Shown piece by piece: positions 46,067-57,747 of a stretch of 64,000 nucleotides of DNA (within the stretch, counting starts at the first letter, position 1; each line of letters starts with the position of its first letter). The notes beneath the pieces were generated by a model. The model ran no database searches and had not been told where the DNA came from. It was given only the letters and a program-made list of their open reading frames with translations. Position numbers and translations under genes: made by a program. The DNA comes from Watersipora subatra (taxonomy: Eukaryota; Bryozoa; Gymnolaemata; Cheilostomatida; Watersiporidae), in NCBI RefSeq assembly GCF_963576615.1, contig NC_088708.1, positions 58,639,196 to 58,703,195 of the forward strand, written 5' to 3'.

Positions 46067-46690
46067 GCTTTTTCAAACAACTACAACTTTTAAATTTCAT
46101 ATCATGAAAGAAGTGTTTTGTTGAAATAAATTAGGAAAAAAAAAACTGTAAATGTGTTTAAATGTAAAATAATTAGCAAGTAATGGCTAAATATAATCTG
46201 TTTAGCTATGATTACAATGAAAAATTATTTAATAAATAAGGTAATAAAAAAGTATATTTTATTTTTATATAATTATAGTTAGTAGAATTAAGTATAATTT
46301 ATTTTTATTTAATATATAACAACATTTGCCACTTTAACTTTCAAACAACATATTATGAAAAGTGTTTTGTGTAATTGAAATAAATGAAGAGAAGAGAGAA
46401 AATAAAAACAACTGTAAATGTTTTCAAGCTTATTCAAACAACTACAACTTTTAAATTTCATATCATGAAAGAAGTGTTTTGTTGAAATAAATTAGGAAAA
46501 AAATAAAACTGTAAATGTGTTTGAATGTAAAATAATTAGCAAGTAATGACTAAATATAATCTGTTTAGCTATGATTACAATGAAAAATTATTTAATAAAT
46601 AAGGTAATAAAAAAGTATATTTTATTTTTATATAATTATAGTTAGTAGAATTAAGTATAATTTATTTTTATTTAATATATTTGCCACTCT
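46067..46690. repeat. Direct duplication of about 250 bp in element D
   Basis: 46067-46310 and 46440-46680 are almost identical, including TTAATAAATAAGGTAATAAA, and are separated by a partly related AT-rich spacer. Confidence 0.88.
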
Positions 46691-46720
46691 AACTTTCAAA
46701 CTTTTTGCTTGCTTACATCA

Positions 46721-46756
46721 AGCAAAGATGTCCACTAACTAGTGGACATCTTTGCT
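46721..46756. repeat. Perfect hairpin, 17-bp arms, 2-nt loop
   Basis: AGCAAAGATGTCCACTA and its exact inverse separated by AC, inside element D. Same geometry as the hairpin at 40237-40272. Confidence 0.9.
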
Positions 46757-46953
46757 TCAAGCTAGTCTATGTATTTGATTGATATGTATTGAAATCTAAG
46801 ATTACATGCAAGGGCTGTTTGTGAACTGAGGTGACAATGAATCACTCTATCACCATACAATGTCAATACTTTCAGTTGATGGCAGTCGATTAGCTTCCCA
46901 TCACACCAATGTAATACAACCCCAGTATGACTATCTATCTTATCTATGAATAA

Positions 46954-46998
46954 CCAATGATATACAGCCCCTCATGTGTGGGGGCTGTATATCATTGG
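46954..46998. repeat. Perfect hairpin, 18-bp arms, 9-nt loop
   Basis: CCAATGATATACAGCCCC and its exact inverse in the right arm of element D. The left arm lacks it, so it arose or inserted after the fold-back formed. Confidence 0.88.
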
Positions 46999-47793
46999 AG
47001 TAACTGATTGCATTAACTCACTTACTTAACACCATCTATTCAGTGCCTTTTCAATGCATGTAGGTATTGAATTGCTTTAAATAATAAGCATATATTAGAG
47101 TAATAAACTATAATCATCATTTCTTTAATATGAGCAATAATTACTATCTTAACTGGAAATTCATGATCATTCTCATGGCTGACGTTATTGTTCTGTCGAT
47201 CACTACGAGTGACTAGCACAAAAAAGGGGCGTGGCCTAAACGCTCCTTGTTGGCACCGGAAACGCTCGTGTTGTTGAATGCACAGTTATCACTCTAGGGG
47301 GAGATAACTCTATGATTGTGACAACCAAATTTAATCGCGTACGTTTTTTGGATAATTATTTGGTATTACATTGTAACCTCAACGCTGCAAACTTTGGTTA
47401 GTAATTTTTTACTTTGTGGATGACAAAACAACAAAAAGTTTTTATTTGCAAGCGTATTATTAAAAAAAAAAATTGTAAAATCATTTTGAGTGCAAGATAA
47501 CAGTAAACAGTTCATGTTTAGTTTGAGACTATTTGTGTAAAAAATTAAAAAGAAATTTGCATGAGAGAATGACTTCAAATAGGTTATGCAGGATAGCTTA
47601 TACCTACAAAGATAAATTGATTGATACTGTACATACAAGTGCTCATGTCTGAAGACTAGATTCTCTGTGAGTATATTGATTGTGGCAAAATCGATTGTTA
47701 ATTAATAATTGGGTGACTATAGTATGGTCGGTATCATCTGTCTGTGTGAGTATCATTGATGTTCACCTTTATGGTCTATCTGCGGTGGGTTAA

Positions 47794-48074
47794 CTATGTT
47801 TGTAATTCATGTATAAATTCGAGTAGATGTTGATAGCTGTGAGGGTTGGGAAATATTTTCTTTCTTAGATTGGTGTAATTGCGGCATCTGTATAGGTAAT
47901 GGTCTCCTGTTTCGTCCTCGTCCAGGCATGTGCATGTTGATGTAAATGTTAAATTGAGTTTGTATAGATGATACTGTAAGGTTGTGTGGCCTGTAAAGAG
48001 CCCAGTTAAAATTGATGTTTGTCTCCTTGGTAATATAAGTGGAATAGGGTTGTTCTCCACATGTTCTGCTAAGC
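47794..48074 (-). pseudogene. LINE ORF2 C-terminal remnant
   Basis: Minus frame with EHVENNPIPLILPRRQTS, LTGLFTGHT and a C-terminal Cys-His motif CTCLDEDETGDHYLYRC (C-x-C..H-x4-C), as at the end of Jockey-type ORF2 proteins. It is cut by hAT F at 48074; the preceding residues resume near 51054-51090 (DKLPWPMA), with a one-base frame slip at the junction. Confidence 0.68.
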
Positions 48075-48526
48075 CAGGGCTGGGCAAAGTGTGGCTCTAG
48101 AGCCGCACTTTGCGACTCTTTGCAAATTTTGTTGCGGCTCTTCCAACACTGTGAAAATTCAAATCTTTTTAAAGTATACAACAGTATCCTTATAACATAT
48201 GGTACAAAACTACAAACATTGTGACATATTAGGCTTATGTAAAAATGCACCATTACTGCGTTATATATATAGCCTACACATACATGTACATCATTAGTCA
48301 TAATTCATGACATCATGCACATGTAGCTTTTCTGATGTAATAACGTTCGTTGCTGACCTAATGAGGAAAAAAATAGAATGCTTCAGAAAGGTTCATCAGG
48401 AAGTCATTTCATCATGATTTCATAATGCTGGCTTATATAAGATGCTGTGCCATAGTTGAACATGTCATTTGCAATTGAGCCAATTAATGCAGTGGGAGTA
48501 GCAATAAGCAATAAGTGGGGGTAGCA

Positions 48527-50790
48527 ATGGCATCTTCAACAAAACAAACCTTTTCCAGAGTTACAATAGGAGCCTCACAAAGTAAACGAAATAGAAACGA
48601 ATCTACAAGAGAATTCCAAGATGAGTGAGCCCTGGGGTATGCATTCATTTTTAGGCATGGCAAACCGTAATGTCTATTGTGCCAGGAAATGATCTCCGCT
48701 AACAAGAAGACGAACATCAAATGACATCATGAGACGAAGCACAGAGAGTTTAATGCAACATTTCCACTGGGATCTTTAGCTAGACATCAAAAGCGAGATA
48801 AACTTCAAAAATCACTAACTTTTTCAGAAAATATGCTAGTTTTTTTCACAGCTGCTGATAAACGCGTCTCAAAGATTCTAGCAAAATCAATACTTCCCTA
48901 TTCTCATGCTGAGATTGCAAACAAATGCACGGTTGAGGCTATGGAAACACCTTTTCCAGATGAGCGTAATGCGATTGGTAAAGCCAAGGCAATACCACTT
49001 TCTAGGAAAACTGCCACTGGTAGAATTGAAAGCATTAATGATCATCTCAGAATGACTTTGCTAACCCATATAGAACAGGCGGATTACTTTTCAATCGCTA
49101 TTGATGAATCTACTGATATAATGGATGTAACTCAATTAGCAGTCTTTGTAAGGCATGTAGGTTACTGTGTGTACACTACCAACCGGTAATCNNNNNNNNN
49201 NNNNNNNNNNNNNNNNNNNNNNNNNNNNNNNNNNNNNNNNNNNNNNNNNNNNNNNNNNNNNNNNNNNNNNNNNNNNNNNNNNNNNNNNNNNNNNNNNNNN
49301 NNNNNNNNNNNNNNNNNNNNNNNNNNNNNNNNNNNNNNNNNNNNNNNNNNNNNNNNNNNNNNNNNNNNNNNNNNNNNNNNNNNNNNNNNNNCCAACCGGT
49401 AATCATTTTTACCATGCATTTGCAAGCTGAAGTCATACAAGTGCATTTTAAGACAGTAAAGAGAGAACAAAACTCCAAGTAGAAAATGTTGCACTTATTT
49501 TATTATATTTGTTTCAAATTGACTAACCGAAACATTTATATTACATGCTTTTTTATAAAGCATCAGTATGTTTTTTTATAAAGCATAGTATTATGCTTTA
49601 GTCATATACCCTGTGTTGGCGATTCTTTAATGGTGAAGAAATGAAGGAGGAGCTTCTTACTTTGGTTGGATTAGAAGGAAAAACCACCGGCCAGGCCACC
49701 TATGATGCCCTCGATAATATGAAGATACTTTTCTACAAATGCATATCTGCAACAACAGATGGCGCACCAGCCATGGTTGGAAGAGATCAAGGTGTCATAG
49801 CTAAATTGAAGAAGGGTATGCCATCAATGCTAGCATTTCATTGCGTCATCCACCAAACTACTTTATGCGGAAAACTAAATGATCACTTTCAACAACTAAT
49901 TTGTAAGGCTATGAAGATGATCGACATTCTCAGATATCAATCAGCTCTCAGACACAGAAGCTTAAGGAAGTTTTTCAAAGAAAGCGATGCCACTTATGAA
50001 GATTTACTAACATACAATAACATTAAATGGCTAAGTAAGGAAAATGCTCTGTCTAGGTTGTGGAGTATTTGTCAGGACCTAATCCATTTCTAAATACATG
50101 CACATGCCTGAATGCAAGACAGTTTCAAGAGATGATGAGCTCTTTTAAAGATATGAGTGACCTTGCCTTCCTTGTTGACATCTGTGGCCATTTGAATGGT
50201 TTGAACCTCAAGCTTCAAGGAAAGAACAAGACTATCATTAATACACTACCAGCTGTTCAAGCCTTCTCTCATAAGCTGGAGTTGTTTCTGGTGGATGTGC
50301 AAGGTGATATGCTGCCCTTTCCTACTCGAAAAGCACTTTTAGATGATAAAAAATGGCGTCTTGCACAGCTGAGTACACTCACTTTATAGAAAAGCTGCAA
50401 CAAGAGTTTAACAACCGATTTAGTCAGTTTCAATCTTTGAAACACATCATACAACTCATAAAAGCACCTCAGAAGGCAAAGTCTAATGGTGAGTGGTTTA
50501 CTCAGTTGCCATTGAAAAGTTTTAATGTCTCATCTCTGCAACTGGAGTTGTGTAACCTCAAAGGTACAGATATAGATGAAATTGAGGAGGGCTTCTACTT
50601 GAAAGCTTCAACAAAGGCTGAATATCCACAGCTTGCTCAACTAGGAAGATGGTTGTACACTGTGTTTGCTGCCACATATATATGTGAATCAGCGTTTTCA
50701 TACATGAATATTATCAAACGCAAGTTGAGATCCACTTTGAACCAAGATCACTTGTGTCAGCTCCTAAGAATAGCATGCTGCGGTAGATAG
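48527..50790 (+). pseudogene. hAT transposase of element F, decayed
   Basis: The ATG at 48527 opens MASSTKQTFSRVTIG; the frame runs to the gap with stops near 48626, 48671 and 48719 where Trp, a variable residue and Arg would be expected. In order: BED finger CLLCQEM..HHETKH (about 48670-48745); core block SIAIDESTDIMDVTQLAVF (before 49160); after the gap RFFNGEEMKEELL and TTDGAPAMVGRD; NNIKWLSKENALSRL; frameshifts near 50075 and 50375; C-terminal dimerisation region AATYICESAFSYMNIIKR (about 50660-50730). Same type as the element at 1-1093 but clearly another family (different termini). Confidence 0.87.
49192..49391. other. Assembly gap, 200 N
   Basis: Exactly 200 Ns, flanked on both sides by the same 13 bases CCAACCGGTAATC (49179-49191 and 49392-49404), so the two contigs may really overlap and the gap size may be a placeholder. 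Confidence 0.97.
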
Positions 50791-51090
50791 CCAGATTACG
50801 AAGTGATAATGAGCAGCCATAAACAATTCGAGGTATCTCACTAAACTTTAAGTTATACAAAGCTCTTTAGGCTCACTTCAACATTATTCAATGCTATTGT
50901 AAAAGTATTCCAATAAACAAATTTACTTACAATACCACTACCAAACTTGTATTATCAGTATGAAATGTTATACTGATACACATATTATGCGGCTCCCAAA
51001 AATCTTGCAACTTTGAAATTTGGCTCTTTGAGAAAAAACTTTGCCCATCCCTGTGCTAGGCCATGGGCCAAGGCAGTTTATCTTGCATTT

Positions 51091-54000
51091 CCGTTGGTAC
51101 CCCCCTTTCAGTGGCAATTTCTGCTGTAATTTAGACTAATTTTGGTATGGAGAATTCAAAACTGAAGAGTTGCCACAGCTGCCATTCCCACTTCTATGAG
51201 AAATTTTATGAAAATGATATTTTAGGTATTATCTCCCCTGTAAATAGGATTCCTTCTATAGAAGCATCAGATTTGCAACTTTTATCATAATTATTTTGTA
51301 GTGATTCAGAATGTCAGTGGTAAAGTGAAAATTCATCTTCTATCTATTTCCGAACATTCCATATTCTACGATTGTTACACTCACATGTAAACTATATAAA
51401 TGTATATACATATATGTACATATGTATATAATTGTATGGTCTAATAGCTTTAATTTACAAAACAAATTCAAAACACTATAATTATGTTTTATAACCTGAT
51501 AATAATGGATCATAGAAAATAATAAGAATGCTGCAAGCGGTGTGAACATGGTGATTATTATTAGCATTATTATTAGTAGTATTATTAGTAGCTAATATCA
51601 ACAGTCTTACAAAAGGAGCTGGAATATTTCAAAATATCGCATATCTTAACTATTTGCTCAATATGTTGAGTTCTTAGTCATTGTCCTCACCATCGGCTTC
51701 CTCTGCTACTCTCGCTTCAGTTTTGTCTTAGTGCACGCATGTGCAAGGCTCTGTGTAAGGCGGCTTTGCCATGACACTGGTACATAAGTTCCCTGGCACC
51801 TGGATCTTTGACACTCCCATAGAACTGCTTGTAGAATATCAGGTAAGGCGGGGATTCTGGTATGACACTTTACTGCATACTCATCTTTTTCTTAGCCAGT
51901 ATCTACCGATGTAAAGAAGGAAATGGTGCATTGACAAGTTGTGTTGTTGCCTCTTTTCATATACTATAAGGCAGGTAGCTGCTACATAATTGACACAATG
52001 CACATGTTTTTGCAGCGATTGAAGGGAGGGACTGACTGGCCTAGACCTAGACACAAAAAGCCTGTCCCTTAGTAAGTTGAAGACTGTGCCATTTTCCTGG
52101 GTGCTATCTTCTTGGCCATAGAGTCTGCATGTGTAAGTCTGACAGAGAGAATAAAGTTGCCCCGAAACTTAAATGATTCTCAGAGTCAACTTATGTTTTG
52201 TTGTGTTTCCTATGACTCTTTTTTACTTTGCCTGCAAAGGATGAAGCTGCATCACAGCTAGAGAAACCGTGCAAACCTATGAGATTTTCACATTGGAAGT
52301 TGATCTCCGAGCTTAGTAGCCTTAGTAGCTCTATTCTTGCAAAAGTTTTTGCTCATAAAATCCACTCAAGCAGCCTTGTACTTCTTAGTATGAGTAATAA
52401 GCACATCAAGAATGGTATCAGCAAGTTGACGGAATGTTAAAGAGATGGCACTAGCAGGCGGGGCTTGGATAAGCGCCATGGCATCTACAAGGATGACCCC
52501 ACATACTCAATAGCTTGGAGTCACTACATTTATGGCAGTTTGATCATGTCGGCCATAAATATGAGCTAGTCCTCTGTGTTTCTAACTCAGTTGCCCTCTG
52601 GGAACCTGGGCTGTAATATTCACAAACTGCAGTTAGAGGCACAGCTCTCTACTTGTCCCCATACATAAAAAGTTCCAAGATACCATAGGTAAGTAGTGTA
52701 CAATCTTAATCGATTCTGTTGAGGCAAGATTGATCAACATTTTCACCAATTATGCAGTTGTGTATCGAGTTGTGTACCAGTGGTGTACCATTACGGAGAT
52801 ATATTTGTCATAACACTTGTTATGAGAGGCCATCTCTAAAGCAACCACATCTTGATCAAAGTTTTACAAAGTACACGTTCTTCCTGTTTGATGGTAGCAG
52901 CATTCTTCAATCAATCTGCATATATAAACAAGTGCACCGCTCGCAAAATTAGCAAGTTGTTTACACGAAGCCATGCTTGAAGATGTCACTAGGAGTTTAA
53001 ACCCATTGTGAGGGTCATAGTTGCTTGTAGGGCGATATGATGCCAATCATTGGTGCCATATCAGTACAAGTTGATCTGCAAAACAATACAGGGCACCGCT
53101 CATAAATTACTTATCAATTACTTAATCATAGTCAAAGCAACTGAAGAAATCATATCTTAGGTTAATTTACATGATAGATGGACATACCAGCAGACACGGT
53201 TTTAGCCCCATGAAAGACAGCTTTGCAAGTACTGTAGTTGATTTGTGTGAGTAGTACTAGACCTTATTTTCACAAATCATGCATACATGTTTAAATGTAG
53301 GTCTTGATGTGTATAAGTGGACAGCAGAATTGAATCATGCGACTTTCTTTGGTGGCTCATCTTCATCTTGACAAGGTGTATCATGAGTAGCAGGTTTCCG
53401 TTATCTCACCTTAAATGTTAGAGTGGTAAAGTATCGCAAGTCTAAAAAAATACTCACTCACTTCACTGTATTTTTGTCCTGCCAAGCTCAATTTTGCTGT
53501 TAGTCAGTCTCTAATAGCATGTTCTGTGAATCTGGTAGCCTTTGCCAACAAGTTGAAGGCATACACCATTAGAAACAGACCTTTCAGGATATTTAAAAAG
53601 TGTTTTTCTAGATTTCTAGACAGTGACTAAGTGTTGGACCTGTGTGCTTAAGCAATGTTTACCAAATAAATTTCTTGAGAGCCATGTATGTGGGCTACAC
53701 AAGTCATGTCAAAGCTCAAACCATGAATGCATGCGCTTATCTTGTATCTTATTATTTTCTATGATTCATCAGTGTCAGGTTATAAAACATAGTTATAGTG
53801 TTTTGAATTTTTTTGTAAAATAAAGCTATTAAACCATACAATTATATACAGTATATAATATATATAATATATATACCATATATAGTATATATATTATATA
53901 CAATTATATATATATATATATAGTTTACATGTGCGTGTAACAATCGTAGGATATGGAATGTTTGAAAACAGATAGAAGATGAATTTTGACTTTACCGCTG

Positions 54001-54222
54001 ACATTTTAAATCACTGCAAAGTAATTATGATAAAAGTTGCAAATCTGATCCTTCTATGTAAGGACTTTTATTTACAGGAGAGATAAATCCTAAAATATCA
54101 TTTTATCAAATCCCTTATAGAAGTGGGAATGGCAGCCGTAGCAACTCTTCAGTTTTGAATTCTCCATATCTAACTTAGTCTAAATCACTGCAGAAATTGC
54201 CACTGAAAAGAGGTGCCAACGG
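51091..54222. mobile_element. Long-TIR DNA element (3.1 kb) in the LINE
   Basis: About 480-bp inverted arms begin CCGTTGGTACC on the left and CCGTTGGCACC (inverted) on the right. They share CAGTGGCAATTTCTGC, TAGAAGTGGGAATGGCAG (one strand) and a TACATATA-rich core. No exact target duplication is clear. Internal minus-strand text near 51880-51740 reads FYKQFYGSVKDPGARELMY, protein-like but unrecognised. Long arms with short unique centre suit a MULE-like or unclassified element. Confidence 0.7.
53824..53925. repeat. TA-rich microsatellite
   Basis: Runs of TATATA and ATATAGTATAT in the right arm of the long-TIR element; the left arm has a shorter TATACATATATG version. Confidence 0.85.
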
Positions 54223-55675
54223 AACATCATTTCTAGAGCTTTTTGCCTGCTCGGCCCATAGCCTATGCTTCTAGGTCCTTTAATTAACCGGCTGTAGAGC
54301 GGTGTTCTGTTATTAGATGAGTTCTCCATCGGCATTGCCGATCATTATTTAGTTGTTTTCAAATAGTGGATTTTCTAAAATCACTTGCTGACATATGTGC
54401 TATAGTTGTGTTTCTACCATTTAGGTTTACAATGTGCATGAGAATGTATCTTCTTTCGATGTTTGCTTTTTATTAATAACAAAGTTTTTGCGATATAGCT
54501 CTGTCTTATTGCCGTTCTACAGTATTTATATATGTCTCTGGAGCTTAGAGACTCAGCTGTAGGTATGTGTGTGATATGGTAGAGTGCTTCCGTCGAGGGG
54601 TTAGTCTTTACTCCCAGTATGTCTTTCGAACAGCTATGGAAAGAGATGTTAGCTTTTTGGTCCCAGATAAAACTATTGTAAAACAATTGGGGTATTATGA
54701 TTGATTCTAGTATCTTTTTAGAATAACATGGCTTTAACCAGCATTGATGAAGGAGAGAAGTAGACTCCATTTCTTGATCAGTATCGCTTTTGCTTCTTCT
54801 CTTTGTGTGTTGAATGTTAACTTAAAGTCTAGGGTTAAACCTAAACTTTAGTAAAATTAGTAATGTTTATGTTTTCTCCGCTGACTTGAAGTTGTATTGG
54901 GTTGCAGTTGAACCAAGTCGTAACTGTCTTGGAACAGTTTGCTTTAACACATCATTGTTCTAGCCAGTGTGTGAGCTTCATGCAGTTACTTTCTATTGTT
55001 TTATATAGTAGATCTTCATTTGGTCTTGAGAAAATAACTGAACAGTCATCTGCATATTGGAGTGGAGTTCCATTCCATGAGCTCATCATGTCTTTTGTGT
55101 AAAGTACAAAAAGTATATGGGATAAGATGCTTACTTGTGGCAGTCTTATTTCCCATTGTTTTGTCTGTGATAGATGGTTGTTAACTATAATTCTGATCGT
55201 TAGTCTGTTAGAAAATCAGATATTAATTGAAGGAAGGGTCTATTTATTCCTAAATCAGCGAGTCTGAACAACATCCCTTGATGCCATACACTGCCAAACA
55301 CTTTTTGTAGGTTGATAAAGAGGCCACCGACTTTTTGTTTACATGATTGATTGTGTTGAATTTCCATCATCATTGGACATAGGTGAGTAGAGGTAGATCT
55401 GCTTTTTTACGAAATCTGTGTTGGTATTCTGATATCCAGCCTTCTGATTCTGTTAGAATTTTAAGTCTGTGCTCAATTATTCCTTCTAGAATTTTGCTAC
55501 ATATAGAGATTATTGTGATTGAACGATAGTTGTTTGTTGTGATGTAGTCTTTTTTCTCAGGCTTTCTCAAGAATATAACTATATGCAATAATAATAGTTT
55601 GGAAGTAATAATACTTGAAAATAAGTTGCAAATGCCTTTTGAAAAAAGTATCCTAGAAGAAGTGGTACGCATCAC
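54223..55675 (-). pseudogene. LINE reverse transcriptase remnant (Jockey-like)
   Basis: The frame at 55675-55370 carries the RT finger block NYRSITIISICSKILEGII; around 55070-55030 lies PLQYADDCSVIF, the catalytic (F/Y)xDD motif; 54770-54414 carries the thumb/post-RT region. Frames are broken by many stops. The upstream endonuclease is missing. After the long-TIR element, coding resumes as QDKLPWPMA at 51090-51054, then past hAT F at 48074, so one LINE copy of about 2 kb has been spread over nearly 8 kb. Confidence 0.75.
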
Positions 55676-57245
55676 TCAAACCTAAAGAGAATGTACTCCG
55701 TCCAACAGCTGCTCTCGTTGTGGGTACTACATATCATACTGTATGTATACAATACCACTAGATAGAGCATTTGCGAATGACTTATGAATTCATGTGTTTT
55801 AATATTGGCGTTAGCAGTGAACTAACTTTTGAGGTGTAGTTTTAATTTGTTAATAATTTTTTTTACCTTATGTTTTATAAACGAAGCTTTTTTGTGCCGT
55901 CAGAAAACATCAAAGGCGTCTAAGACTTTAAAATACTGATTAAATATCAAGTTTTTTTTGCTCATTACCTTGCTCTTTGTGTGCTGTTGCCTGTTAGAGT
56001 TAAGAAACTTTTTACAAGATTCTGGTTGAGTTCTTTACCAGTATACTGTACTTCTTTTTATAATAACAAGTTACATTTACTATATTGCGCATTTAGTGGT
56101 GCTCTGTTTTGATGTGATTTTAAAAAACTAGTTAAAGATCTGTTTACTGGAAGATTTTTCGAAAATTACCCTACTAACACTGTACCATAAGCAAGGTTTA
56201 GATTTCTAAATGGTATAATTTGATGTTTCAAGAAAGAAATTAATGCAATGGCCATTAGAAGAGGCAGGTTACAATTTTCAGCCTGCTCATGTTATGGTTA
56301 CAGAATGTTTACTATCAGTTAATGTATGACTTGAGCAAAACAATCGCAGCAATGCTGATCAATTACTATTTCAGACTTGATCGTACTCACATGAACATAA
56401 GTGTATTTTGTCTATCTATTGGTACAAGAAAAGGGCAACACATGATCACTTGTTAGCTGAGAAATACAAGAAACTTGAAATAAAAATTAATTGGTTCTCT
56501 AAAAAACTATTTATACACTTTAGTGGCTCACAACATCAAAAGCTAACAGCTCTGTTAGTCATCTCATATAGACAGCAAGATGATGAGGAATTGATGTTAT
56601 AAATGCAGTATGTGTGCTGTTAGACCTGTCTTATCTCATAGATTCGTAGCTGCCCTGCTTCGCTGGCTCTGGGTTAGTGATTTAGGTGTAAGATCAAGTT
56701 TTGGACTAGTTTTTAGACTGCGTAATTTTGAGTAACAAAGTCGGGACCCTTTAATCTGATGAAATTGAAGAATGATGGCAAGATGCACTTGTGTAGACCA
56801 GGAATCGACATCTGAGTTGCATCTATTTTTATCATCACTACAGACCTACATTTGTACATCTCACCCAAATGACTTGATGAAAAATATCTTCGTTACATAC
56901 TCATATCCAATAAAGATTTCTGTATGAAGTTAGTCATTTTGTGATGTCAATAGTATTCTGGGTATGCTCGTGCAAATCTCAATGCTTCGTGTAACACATT
57001 TATGTAGATAGTAGGCCTACACACAACACCTGGGCTGATGTGAGCTTATTTCTAGTAGATATAGTTGCTATGATACTGTTTCAATGGAAGGAGGTATGGA
57101 AGGCAGTGAGCGCACAGATGTTTTGCATAAGTCTTTGATACCATTCATTTTTCTGCAGTGCCAACCTTAAGAGGGCAAAAAGCTGCAACAAACAGAGTTT
57201 TGGCACCATGTTTTAGTATTATGGCATCAGTGTATCATCAAAGTA
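55676..57245. other. Non-coding; one dispersed repeat
   Basis: 56100-56300 is the partner of the repeat at 15440-15680. The 64-codon frame at 56408-56602 is not recognisable. Nothing else supported. Confidence 0.5.
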
Positions 57246-57568
57246 CAGTGAAACATGGATAACTCGCCCTCGAATATAGCGAACACATGGTTAACTCGAA
57301 TGGATTTGCTTGGTCCGTTCCCACGCAATGATAAATGGCTCTATATAACTCGAACTCAACACTGTTATAACGAACTGTTTTTTTCCCCAACGGCTACCGA
57401 AACGGTTGCTATTGCTTTAGAAAATCACTTTATTCCAAGCTATAGAGGTAAACCTCAACTTTTCGTAATTCATAAGCGTCGTTATTACTTCCATTGGCAA
57501 AATATTTTTGTCAACGACTTTTCTAAAGGTTTGGTGAAATTTGATTTATCCTGCTATACGATGAATAG

Positions 57569-57699
57569 CACGGGCTAGCCGGGTCACGCGCGCAAGGATT
57601 TTCGCCACGCACATACAAAACAAAAACAGTACAGTATGTTGTTTTTGTTTTGTATTTGCGTGGCGAAAATCCTTGAGTGCGTGACCCGGCTAGCCCGTG
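57569..57699. mobile_element. Palindromic 131-bp MITE with 8-bp TSD
   Basis: Almost the whole element is one inverted repeat, starting CACGGGCTAGCCGGGTCACG, with exact duplications ATGAATAG (57561-57568, 57700-57707). The duplication fits the Ac-group hAT pattern. Confidence 0.9.
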
Positions 57700-57710
57700 A
57701 TGAATAGTTT

Positions 57711-57747
57711 TCCGACGTTGATTCCGTGTTGAATCAACGTCGGAATG
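57711..57747. repeat. Perfect hairpin, 15-bp arms
   Basis: TTCCGACGTTGATTC and its exact inverse, 6-nt loop, just right of the MITE. The homologous mariner-like copy at 39.4 kb lacks it. Confidence 0.85.

Larger units (their letters stand above)
44461..47314. mobile_element. Fold-back hAT-like element D
   Basis: Inverted arms of about 280 bp start CATAGAGTTATCTCCCCCTA and include GAGCGTTTCCGGTGCCAACA, with 8-bp duplications ATTGTGAC at 44453-44460 and 47315-47322. T at position 2 and A at position 7 of the duplication match the Ac-group hAT pattern. Inner inverted similarity continues at 45750-45900 against 46860-47060. No transposase. The left arm is interrupted by element E. Confidence 0.87.
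48075..51053 (+). mobile_element. hAT transposon F, Buster-like, near full length
   Basis: Ends CAGGGCTGGGCAAAGT / ACTTTGCCCATCCCTG (one mismatch) and near-identical duplications TGCTAAGC (48067-48074) and TGCTAGGC (51054-51061) with TA at positions 4-5, the Buster-group pattern. Subterminal GCGGCTC/GAGCCGC motifs occur on both sides. It contains a whole but decayed transposase and the 200-N gap. Inserted into the LINE remnant. Confidence 0.92.

Noticed and set aside
48833..49189. Active host gene of ZBED type
   Set aside because: Transposon termini and target duplications surround it and it has several stops, so it is a transposase relic.
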